Source: Chloroflexota bacterium
Lineage (GTDB): Bacteria > Chloroflexota > Ktedonobacteria > Ktedonobacterales > Ktedonobacteraceae
Direction of reading: 5' to 3'
Assembly (NCBI GenBank): GCA_021828635.1
Contig: JAJZEJ010000646.1
Location: forward strand, 1-7,869
DNA length: 7,869 bases
Below the pieces are notes generated by a model. That model had not been told where the DNA came from. It was given only the letters and a program-made list of their open reading frames with translations, and did not search any database. This document shows positions 1 through 5,256 of the stretch, one piece after another. The position numbers and the translations under genes were made by a program. Each line of letters opens with the position of its first letter. Positions within the stretch are counted from its first letter, which is position 1.

Positions 1-780
1 GTCTTCGACTCCCGTGCTCGTGGCCTGACCACCCTATCTGCACTGCGTGCTGAACTAACACATGAACATTTTATCTATATCGGCGATACCGCACACTGTC
101 ACTATGGTGTGCGCAGCGATGCCGAGATCATTGAACTATCAATTCATGCCTGCCGCTTTCTACTTGAGCAGGGCGTCAAACTGATCGTGGTCGCCTGCAA
201 CACAGCCTCGCAGGCGGCGCTTGATTCCTTGCGTGCTACCTTCTCACAGCCCTTTGTGGGGGTCGTTCCGGCGGTCAAACCGGCGGCGCGGCTCACGCGG
301 CGTGGACGTGTTGGTGTGATGGCAACCAATCAGGCAGTACGTGCAGCCTATTTACAGCAATTAATCGACGATTATGCCAGTGGCGTCGAGGTCTTCGCCG
401 TTGGTTGCCCGGAACTGGTGACGCTGGTAGAGCAAGGACAACTGGATGGGCCAGAGGTCGAAGAGACCTTGCGACAATCACTCGTACCTCTATTGACAGA
501 GGATGTAGATGTTATTGTGCTGGGCTGTACGCATTTTCCGGCTTTGCGTCGCTCTGTCGAGCGCGTTGCTGGTAGTGGTGTGCAGGTGATCGATAGTGGC
601 AAAGCCATCGCTCGTCGCGCCCATGCCGTACTGGAGGCTGAAGAAATGGTGCGCCCACGCACTGATGAGGCGATTGTTGGTGAGCTACAGGTCTATTGTA
701 GTGGTGACGCGCAAGATTTCAGCCGAGTCGCTAGTAAGGTGTTGGGCTATCCGGTTTTGGCTCAATATGTACTATTGTAA
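1..780 (+). CDS. murI: Glutamate racemase MurI (5' end outside window)
   Basis: Cytoplasmic, cofactor-independent racemase that makes D-glutamate from L-glutamate for peptidoglycan. The reading frame is open from base 1 to the TAA at 778-780, giving 259 visible residues. The family is about 265-270 long, so only a few N-terminal residues should be missing. Both catalytic cysteines are present: the first in VVACNTAS (codon 196-198), the second in VLGCTHFP (codon 526-528), together with the following Thr and His. The N-terminal catalytic Asp-Ser is present as FDS at 4-12, but the usual DSGxGGL reads DSRARGL, and the usual PYG after DTA reads HYG. The C-terminal part (YCSGDAQDF, then VLGYPV) fits the family. 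A GTG at 109 is internal, not the start. The gene is probably co-transcribed with the next one, whose RBS overlaps this stop codon. Confidence 0.93.
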   Translation, partial: VFDSRARGLTTLSALRAELTHEHFIYIGDTAHCHYGVRSDAEIIELSIHACRFLLEQGVKLIVVACNTASQAALDSLRATFSQPFVGVVPAVKPAARLTRRGRVGVMATNQAVRAAYLQQLIDDYASGVEVFAVGCPELVTLVEQGQLDGPEVEETLRQSLVPLLTEDVDVIVLGCTHFPALRRSVERVAGSGVQVIDSGKAIARRAHAVLEAEEMVRPRTDEAIVGELQVYCSGDAQDFSRVASKVLGYPVLAQYVLL

Positions 781-784
781 GGAG
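779..784 (+). promoter_or_regulatory. RBS deciding the TTG start of the PAP2-like gene
   Basis: AAGGAG, 7 nt before TTG at 792 and overlapping the TAA stop of murI. No ATG lies at a suitable distance, so this site decides the TTG start and suggests translational coupling with murI. Confidence 0.75.
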
Positions 785-791
785 CTTTATT

Positions 792-1466
792 TTGGACGAT
801 CTTTCACTTACTAAGGGTGTACAAGGTATTGAAGGCATTCAGAGCATTGAAGGAACCATTGTGGTAGCGCCCACAAGATTATCCGTAAAGGTTGCACGTG
901 TCATCTCGATACTGCTCTCGCCGGTAGTTATCTCTGTTCCCTTTATCATGCTGGCCTCGCTCTATCATACTAGCAATCGGCGCTCTGCGCTACTATTTGC
1001 TCTGCTGGCACTCTTCTTCCTGACCGTTGGGCCGATGACCTATATCGGCATTGGCGTTTTGTTGGGGAAGTTTACCGATGTCGATGTCAGTGTGCGCTCA
1101 CAGCGTTTTGGGCCGTTTATTTTTATGCTTATTTCGGCCATGCTGAGTCTATTTGTGATACGCTGGCTGCATGGTCCCAGAGAGTTACAGCTCATGATCG
1201 TGGTAACGGTGATACTTGGCCTGGTGATGACGCTGATTACGCTGTGGTGGAAGATCAGCATTCATGCCTCATCAATGGCAGCGGCGCTGACATTTCTTAT
1301 AGCCTTATATGGCACAATTATCATCCCTGGTGTGCTATTGCTGGTAGCGGTTTGTTGGTCGCGTGTCGTGCTGAAACGACATACGTTCGCCCAGGTTATC
1401 GCCGGTAGCCTGCTCAGTAGCGCCTTGACCTGTCTCATACTGTTCGTCGTCAATGTCCAGTTCTAA
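792..1466 (+). CDS. PAP2-superfamily-like integral membrane protein
   Basis: A 224-residue membrane protein with about six hydrophobic segments (roughly 35-58, 66-92, 108-126, 133-153, 165-187, 203-222). The arrangement resembles the PAP2/phosphatidate phosphatase superfamily. VSVRSQRFGPF at 99-109 matches the position of the KxxxxxxRP motif, KISIHAS at 154-160 that of PSGH, and SRVVLKRHTFAQVIAG at 190-205 that of SRxxxxxHxxxD. R191 and H197 are kept, but the last Asp is Gln (Q201) and PSGH is SIHA, so phosphatase activity on a lipid phosphate is uncertain. The start is TTG at 792, chosen because AAGGAG lies 7 nt upstream at 779-784, across the murI stop. The N-terminal tail carries a short imperfect repeat (GIEGIQSIEG). 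The gap to murI is 11 nt, so an operon is likely; a role in recycling undecaprenyl phosphate would fit murI but is only a guess. Confidence 0.75.
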   Translation: MDDLSLTKGVQGIEGIQSIEGTIVVAPTRLSVKVARVISILLSPVVISVPFIMLASLYHTSNRRSALLFALLALFFLTVGPMTYIGIGVLLGKFTDVDVSVRSQRFGPFIFMLISAMLSLFVIRWLHGPRELQLMIVVTVILGLVMTLITLWWKISIHASSMAAALTFLIALYGTIIIPGVLLLVAVCWSRVVLKRHTFAQVIAGSLLSSALTCLILFVVNVQF

Positions 1467-1663
1467 ACATTCCACGGGTGCTGCTTCTGCTGTCTATGCA
1501 CCCGTCGATGTTTTGCTGTTCTTCTCGCTTTGCGCCCATCGTAGTTGGGGTTCGGCATCTCGATAGGGCGTGGCCCACCGTGCCAACCGATGAGGTCGTT
1601 GATCGTGCGCGTGCGGTCAGGATTGTATAAGAAGTCAAGCAGGCGATTACGCCATGTTTTCAT
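1463..1663 (-). CDS. Small basic protein of unknown function
   Basis: A 66-residue protein that I do not recognise. It is rich in Arg, Lys and His, especially in its second half (RKARRTAKHRRVHRQQKQ), has no transmembrane segment or signal peptide, and carries a Gly/Pro-rich middle (GWHGGPRPIEMPNPNYDG). The evidence that it is real is the strong site AAGGAGG placed 7 nt before its ATG, and its position only 18 nt after the permease stop, as the third gene of the ABC exporter operon. Its TAG stop overlaps the TAA stop of the convergent PAP2-like gene by 4 nt. The charge suggests binding to nucleic acid or to a membrane surface, but nothing in the sequence settles this. Confidence 0.6.
   Translation of the reverse strand: MKTWRNRLLDFLYNPDRTRTINDLIGWHGGPRPIEMPNPNYDGRKARRTAKHRRVHRQQKQHPWNV
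1474..1516 (+). terminator. Possible weak terminator after the PAP2-like gene
   Basis: The inverted repeat ACGGGTGC (1474-1481) and GCACCCGT (1498-1505) has a 16-nt loop and is followed by an interrupted T-rich stretch (GTTTTGCTGTT). It starts 8 nt after the PAP2-like stop. The long loop and broken T run make this weak. It sits inside the coding region of the convergent 66-residue gene. Confidence 0.35.
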
Positions 1664-1681
1664 AATATGCCTCCTTCAAGT

Positions 1682-2476
1682 TTACTTATTCCGCTCACTC
1701 CGCACAAACATTATTGTACCTGCAACAAGAAAGACAATGAAGAGCGCGGCGATGATGAACAGGTTCAGCAAAGGGCTGAACATGACGGTTGCGTTGTACA
1801 TGGGTTGGCCGAGGTAGAAAGCACCACGTGTCAGATCAACACCGTAGCGCAAGGGTGAGATGAGCGAGAAAATTTCAATGTAGATTGGGTGTGTTGGAAT
1901 GGGATTGAAGACGCCAGCCGTGAAGAACTGTGGAAAAATTAGAAAGGGTAGTATCTGGTTGGCGGCGCGTTGACTGCCGAAAAGTGAGAGCAGGATAAGG
2001 CCAAAGCTACCACCGAGCAGGCAGACGATTAAGCCAACCGGAATGAGTGCGAGCAGAGCGCCGATGGTATAGGGGATGCCGAGGAGTGCGCCAAAGAGGA
2101 TAATCACAATGGCTTGCACCAGTGCCACCAGCGACTCGCCGGTAATTTTGCCGAAAACAATGGAGTAGCGCGAGATGGGCGAGACGAAAATCTCCTGTGT
2201 GAAGTCGTTCTCACGGTCCTCAATCAGCGAGATCATGCCAAAAGCTGTCGATTGGAAAAGCGTTTGCGCGAAAACGCCAGTAAAGACCAGTGAGAGGAAG
2301 TTAAAGCCCAGATGATTGCCGAAACTGGCCTGAAAGCTACCACCCAGGATACCTATGAAGATTACTGGTAAGATTAGCGCACCGATCAGGCGTGAGGGGT
2401 CGCGCAAGAATCGCAAGAGGTCACGATAGGCGATGGTGAGTATCGCGTTAAATTCACGTAGAGGCATAGCTATCAT
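1682..2476 (-). CDS. ABC-2 type transporter permease (DrrB/NodJ-like)
   Basis: A 264-residue integral membrane subunit of an ABC exporter. Six hydrophobic segments are visible at about 30-48, 60-80, 112-133, 138-165, 174-192 and 236-257. The loop EDRENDFTQEIFVSPISR at about 86-103 is typical of the ABC-2 membrane family and probably forms the coupling helix that contacts the ATPase. The segment SPLRYGVDLTRGAFYLG near 207-223 is also characteristic. Its ATG overlaps the stop of the ATPase gene in an ATGA, so the two are translationally coupled and should form one complex, a dimer of each. Substrate is not predictable from sequence; relatives export drugs, lipids or polysaccharide precursors. 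A second Met at residue 4 is an alternative start. Confidence 0.9.
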   Translation of the reverse strand: MIAMPLREFNAILTIAYRDLLRFLRDPSRLIGALILPVIFIGILGGSFQASFGNHLGFNFLSLVFTGVFAQTLFQSTAFGMISLIEDRENDFTQEIFVSPISRYSIVFGKITGESLVALVQAIVIILFGALLGIPYTIGALLALIPVGLIVCLLGGSFGLILLSLFGSQRAANQILPFLIFPQFFTAGVFNPIPTHPIYIEIFSLISPLRYGVDLTRGAFYLGQPMYNATVMFSPLLNLFIIAALFIVFLVAGTIMFVRSERNK

Positions 2477-3483
2477 GCGTCCTGCTCTCCCTTCTCGCCA
2501 ATAATCTCCAGATAGGCATCTTCTAGCGAGGGTAGATGCGTCTCAACCAGCGTGAGTGGCGTGTCGATAGACTTGAGTAGCGCATGAACATTGCTCCCTT
2601 CGATACGCACTTTGAAAGGTGGTAGATCATCGAAAGGTATGCTACGTTGTAGGAGTTCATCGCGCAATGCGGCACGCTTCTCGGCGTCAATCAGCAGATA
2701 TTCCTCGACCAATTGGGCTTTGATCTCAGCCGGTGTGCCATAGGAGACGATTTTGCCCTTGTTGATGACGCAGAGCGTATCGGCCTGCTCAGCCTCTTCA
2801 AGGTAGTGCGTGGTTAGGAAGATGGTCACGCCCTGCTCGACGCGCACTTTACGCAGATACTCCCATAAACTGCGCCGACTGGAGGGGTCCAGTCCTGCCG
2901 TCGGCTCATCCAGAAATAGCACTTTAGGATTATGTAGCAGGCTACGCAAAATCTCCAGTTTGCGTTTCATGCCGCCAGAATATTTCTTGACGGACGTGAA
3001 AAGGTCTTCCTGGATGCCCAGAATGGCCGCGAGCCGCTCGACCTGTTCGCGGTAGACACGCGGCATAGTCGAATAGGTGGGCCGAAAGGGATAGAGACCG
3101 TAGAGCGCGGCATGAAAGCGAATATTCTCCTCTGCTGTTAGATTGAGGTCCAGACTCGGCTTCTGAAAGATGATGCCAATGACGTTGCGTACTTTGCTGG
3201 CCTGCCGCGTTAGATCGTAACCGGCAATCCGCACTGTGCCAGAGGTCGGTAGCAGCGTTGTGGTTAGAATAGAGATGGTCGTTGTCTTGCCCGCGCCATT
3301 GGGACCGAGTAGCGCGAAGAATGTGCCTGCTGATACAGCAAAAGAAATATCATCAACGGCATTACTGGCGGCACGTTTATAGCGTTTCACTAGACGTTCA
3401 ACCGCGATAATTGCCTGATCTTGTGGCGTCACAGTTGCCACAGAATCGCTATGAGTAGCGAGCGTTGTGCGCCCGTATTGCAT
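2473..3483 (-). CDS. ABC transporter ATP-binding protein (DrrA-like)
   Basis: A 336-residue ATPase that powers the adjacent ABC-2 permease. The nucleotide-binding domain shows, in order, Walker A GPNGAGKTT (60-68), the Q-loop at Q107 (FQKPS), the signature YSGGMKRK (168-175), Walker B VLFLDEP (188-194), the D-loop (GLDP) and the H-loop H226. About 90 residues follow the core, ending PSLEDAYLEIIGE. This tail is the usual C-terminal extension of DrrA-type exporters (the DUF4162 region) and supports an export role. The first 25 residues are not part of the fold. The ATG is preceded by GAGG with 5 nt spacing on the minus strand. First gene of a three-gene operon with the permease and a small basic protein. 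All catalytic motifs are intact. Confidence 0.93.
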   Translation of the reverse strand: MQYGRTTLATHSDSVATVTPQDQAIIAVERLVKRYKRAASNAVDDISFAVSAGTFFALLGPNGAGKTTTISILTTTLLPTSGTVRIAGYDLTRQASKVRNVIGIIFQKPSLDLNLTAEENIRFHAALYGLYPFRPTYSTMPRVYREQVERLAAILGIQEDLFTSVKKYSGGMKRKLEILRSLLHNPKVLFLDEPTAGLDPSSRRSLWEYLRKVRVEQGVTIFLTTHYLEEAEQADTLCVINKGKIVSYGTPAEIKAQLVEEYLLIDAEKRAALRDELLQRSIPFDDLPPFKVRIEGSNVHALLKSIDTPLTLVETHLPSLEDAYLEIIGEKGEQDA

Positions 3484-3513
3484 ATCTACCTCGTGTTTCT
3501 TTACATTAGAAGC

Positions 3514-3542
3514 ATTGTCTATGACTTATCTACGAGAGGCAA
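3514..3542 (-). promoter_or_regulatory. Candidate promoter of the ABC exporter operon
   Basis: On the minus strand TTGCCT (3542-3537) is followed after 17 nt by GACAAT (3519-3514). Each hexamer matches the sigma-70 consensus at 4 of 6 positions, and the -10 lies about 30 nt before the ATG at 3483. The rest of the 110-nt gap between the two minus-strand genes shows no clear terminator. Confidence 0.35.
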
Positions 3543-3593
3543 GGGTTCTCTGTTGCGATTGGCTTGACGTATGTATTCGGACATCCGAGGGGA

Positions 3594-4100
3594 TCATTGC
3601 CGCGCTACGGTAATCACCAGGGCGCTCATATCATCGGCTTTGGCTCGTATTGTCGTGTCATCATGCTGGTGTGAACGTTCAATAGCCTGTTGCACTAACC
3701 GTTTTGCCACCGTCGTTTTGCCGGATTGTGCGAGCGTATCAGCGATTTCTTGATCGGTCAGGTTATCGTGAATGCCATCGGTGCAGAGCAGGATGCGGTC
3801 TCCTGGGTTGAGCGTGCTTTGCCCAAGATGGATGTCCAGTGGCTTATGTTGGCCCAATGATTGCGTGATGCCGTTGCGCTTAGCAAAGTAGCTATGTTCT
3901 GTATGTGAGGCAACCTCTCCTGCTTCTCTGCCTCCTACCTCATCAAGGACGGCGACAAGCCCATAATGGCGGTCAATGAGAATGTAATCCTCGTTACGTT
4001 CGGGATGCTGCGCATGAGGACTACTGGCACGTGCAAAAATAAAAGAAGATAAATTTGTAGAAGATATTGCTTGTTGTTCGTCATTTGAGAGGATATGCAT
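3594..4100 (-). CDS. Internally deleted PP2C-type Ser/Thr phosphatase
   Basis: A 168-residue protein with both ends of a PP2C (PPM) phosphatase but without its middle. The N-terminal part has HPERNED (32-38) and the metal site DEVGG (53-57), where the invariant DGxGG has Glu in place of Gly. The C-terminal part has ITQSLG (78-83), PGDRILLCTDGIHDNLTDQEI (99-119) and DDMSAL (156-161). In ordinary PP2C domains of about 230-250 residues, some 70-80 residues separate these halves, including the GDSR strand. Here they are joined near residues 65-69 in frame. The four metal-binding aspartates are recognisable (D38, D53, D108, and D156 or D157), but the beta-sandwich core is incomplete, so activity is doubtful. 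It may be a pseudogene in an early stage, or a binding-only relic. The ATG has AGAGG 4 nt upstream. It is divergent from the T-box promoter. Confidence 0.72.
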   Translation of the reverse strand: MHILSNDEQQAISSTNLSSFIFARASSPHAQHPERNEDYILIDRHYGLVAVLDEVGGREAGEVASHTEHSYFAKRNGITQSLGQHKPLDIHLGQSTLNPGDRILLCTDGIHDNLTDQEIADTLAQSGKTTVAKRLVQQAIERSHQHDDTTIRAKADDMSALVITVARQ

Positions 4101-4241
4101 TCTGCCTCTTTTCTTCAGGACAAATTGATAGTGCAGATCATTATGAGGAAGCCGGTTAAAGCTTCTCTAGTGATAGACGAACAACAGGCTGACTTATTCA
4201 AGATGATGCAAGCGACTTTTACAGACTTGCGGCCAAAACTC
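4101..4241. other. Divergent intergenic region with nothing recognised
   Basis: Lies between the start of the PP2C-like gene (minus strand) and the -35 box of the T-box leader (plus strand). It must hold the PP2C-like promoter, but I see no hexamer pair good enough to name. A short plus-strand open frame through it lacks an RBS and runs into the riboswitch. Confidence 0.4.
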
Positions 4242-4270
4242 TTGACATTCGCTCGCCACCATGTTATAAA
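4242..4270 (+). promoter_or_regulatory. Sigma-70-type promoter of the T-box/lysWXYZ unit
   Basis: A perfect -35 box TTGACA (4242-4247), 17 nt spacing and a -10 box TATAAA (4265-4270). Transcription should begin near 4277, about 20-25 nt before the base of Stem I of the first T-box. No comparable promoter is seen before the second T-box, so both leaders should be on one transcript. Confidence 0.85.
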
Positions 4271-4298
4271 TCTAAACGTACAAACAAATAGCTTAGCA

Positions 4299-4616
4299 AA
4301 AGCGACGACGGGACAAGTAACAGGCTCCGTTCCATGCAGAGAGTGAGCGGCTGGTGAAAAGCTCACATGCGAATACCTGTGAAGAAGAACCCTGACGCTG
4401 CGAGAAGAAATCACATAGGGACTCTGTGATCGCGTCCGCCCCGTGTGAGAGTAAACCTTCGCCGGTAGCCTCCGTTAAGGGCGTGGAATGCAGTAACAAG
4501 AGAAGAATAATCCTGCATTCACCGAGGTTAGTATCGTAAGATGCTGGCGAACAAAGGTGGTACCACGAAGATGCGTTCTTCGTCCTTTATTGAAAGGATG
4601 AAGGGCTTTTTTGTTT
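4299..4616 (+). promoter_or_regulatory. T-box riboswitch 1, specifier AAG (Lys)
   Basis: A tRNA-sensing leader that lets transcription continue when uncharged tRNA is bound. Stem I starts at 4301 with a K-turn-like base, then AGTA of the loop-E motif (4316-4319). The apical part holds AGAGAG and the GGTGAAA segment between GTGAGC and GCTCAC. The 3' side of the specifier loop reads GAAG-AAG-A, putting the specifier AAG at 4385-4387. Stem II hairpin is ATCACA/TGTGAT (4410-4430). An F-box-like CCGTTA follows at 4472-4477. Stem III is GAATGCAG/CTGCATTC. The T-box AAGGTGGTACCACG is at 4554-4567. The antiterminator pairs AAAGG (4553-4557) with CCTTT (4584-4588) and ACGAAG (4565-4570) with CTTCGT (4578-4583), with UGGU in the bulge for the tRNA ACCA end. 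Those 3' strands are also the 5' half of the terminator, so the two folds exclude each other. Confidence 0.95.
4578..4612 (+). terminator. Intrinsic terminator of T-box 1
   Basis: An 11-bp stem CTTCGTCCTTT (4578-4588) with AAAGGATGAAG (4593-4603), one G-U pair, loop ATTG, then GGC and six T. It competes with the antiterminator of the first T-box. Confidence 0.93.
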
Positions 4617-4667
4617 GTCCAAAACATTTCATTCTGATAAATAGACCTGAACAAATACATAGCCAAA

Positions 4668-4963
4668 GGCGACGACGGGACGAGTAACAGGCAAGGTTGC
4701 ATGCAGAGAGTGAGCGGCTGGTGGAAAGCTCACATGCAACCCCTGCGAAGAAGAACCCTGACGCTGCGAGAAGAAATCACACGAGATGTGTGAAAATAGA
4801 CCTCTGCCGGTAGCCCCCGTAATCGGGCATGAATGTTGTGAACATCAATTCACAACACTCACCGAGGCTGTTATCGTGAGATAGCAGCGAATGAAGGTGG
4901 CAACGCGAGAGCTTATTTCAACGCTCATCGTCCTTCCCAAGCGAAGGATGATGAGCGTTTTTT
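4668..4963 (+). promoter_or_regulatory. T-box riboswitch 2, specifier AAG (Lys)
   Basis: Second complete T-box leader, in series with the first. Its Stem I is nearly the same as in copy 1 (same GCGACGACGGGAC start, AGTAACAGGC, AGAGAGTGAGCGGCTGGTG), offset by 367 nt. The specifier loop again reads GAAG-AAG-A, with AAG at 4751-4753. The mid-stem is better paired here (GTTGCATG with CATGCAAC). Stem II hairpin is TCACAC/GTGTGA (4777-4792), and the CCCGTAATCGGG segment takes the place of the F-box region. Stem III is GTTGTGAA/TTCACAAC. The T-box AAGGTGGCAACGCG lies at 4894-4907. The antiterminator pairs GAAGG (4893-4897) with CCTTC (4932-4936), plus ACG and GAGC with CGT and GCTC. The bulge is UGGC rather than UGGU. 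It ends 60 nt before lysW. Confidence 0.95.
4921..4963 (+). terminator. Intrinsic terminator of T-box 2
   Basis: A 16-bp stem (4921-4936 with 4943-4958) with one G-U pair and a 6-nt loop, followed by a run of T (4958-4963). It is longer than the terminator of T-box 1 and shares its 5' strand with the second antiterminator. Confidence 0.95.
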
Positions 4964-5023
4964 ATTGGATAGTAAACCAATCAGTAACGAAAAATACGAG
5001 CGACAGAGAAGGAGAACACGATC

Positions 5024-5203
5024 ATGACACAGGCAACACAGATAGCACAATGCCCGGAATGTGAAGCAGAGGTTTCAGTACACAACATGATGGTCGGCGA
5101 GATCATCTACTGCCTCGACTGCAATGCCGAACTGGAAGTCCTGAATGTTGAGCAGCCCCAGGTCGGCCTGGCTCCCCAGGTAGAAGAAGATTGGGGCGAG
5201 TAG
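5024..5203 (+). CDS. lysW: LysW amino-group carrier protein
   Basis: A 59-residue acidic protein that carries the intermediates of the alpha-aminoadipate lysine pathway. The substrate is attached by its amino group to the side chain of the C-terminal Glu, which protects it and presents it to LysZ, LysY and later enzymes. The sequence shows the zinc-binding pairs C10-P-E-C13 and C30-L-D-C33 and the diagnostic C-terminus EDWGE (55-59), preceded by acidic residues. Family members are about 53-60 residues, so it is complete. The ATG at 5024 has AAGGAG 9 nt upstream (5009-5014). It is the first gene after the tandem T-boxes and sits 53 nt before lysX, as expected for a carrier encoded with its ligase. 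Confidence 0.95.
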   Translation: MTQATQIAQCPECEAEVSVHNMMVGEIIYCLDCNAELEVLNVEQPQVGLAPQVEEDWGE

Positions 5204-5223
5204 GGATGCGATTGATCGCGTCC
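5204..5223 (+). repeat. Small hairpin repeat, copy A (before lysX)
   Basis: GGATGCGAT (5204-5212), loop TG, ATCGCGTCC (5215-5223): nine pairs including one T-G wobble. It lies directly after the lysW stop. Similar hairpins stand before lysY and lysZ. It is followed by two 7-bp direct repeats (TCCTGCG at 5221 and 5228), which run up to the lysX RBS. Confidence 0.6.
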
Positions 5224-5256
5224 TGCGTCCTGCGTCCGTGGAAAGGAGTAACACTC

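Noticed and set aside
109..111. GTG at 109 as murI start
   Set aside because: The frame is open to base 1 and the upstream codons encode recognisable MurI sequence (FDS, FIYIGDTA).
1545..1858. Plus-strand frames of 90 and 63 residues across the small gene and permease end
   Set aside because: They lack an RBS and cover the conserved end of the ABC permease on the other strand.
4095..4346. 83-residue plus-strand frame before the T-box
   Set aside because: No RBS, no recognisable protein, and it overlaps the promoter and Stem I of the first T-box.
4381..4390. Specifier read as GAA (Glu) or AGA (Arg)
   Set aside because: The GAA of the loop-E motif must precede the specifier by one base and a purine must follow. 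Only AAG fits both, and it agrees with the lysine genes downstream. The repeated GAAGAAGAA leaves a small doubt.
4611..4641. A second promoter between the two T-boxes
   Set aside because: GATAAA at 4636-4641 has only poor -35 partners (TTGTCC at 15 nt, TTGTTT at 19 nt). It is much weaker than the promoter at 4242-4270.
5191..5256. Longer lysX start at ATG 5191
   Set aside because: It would overlap the end of lysW and run through the hairpin and 7-bp repeats, with no RBS. ATG 5257 has AAGGAG 8 nt upstream and begins with [15 protein letters not shown], as the family does.
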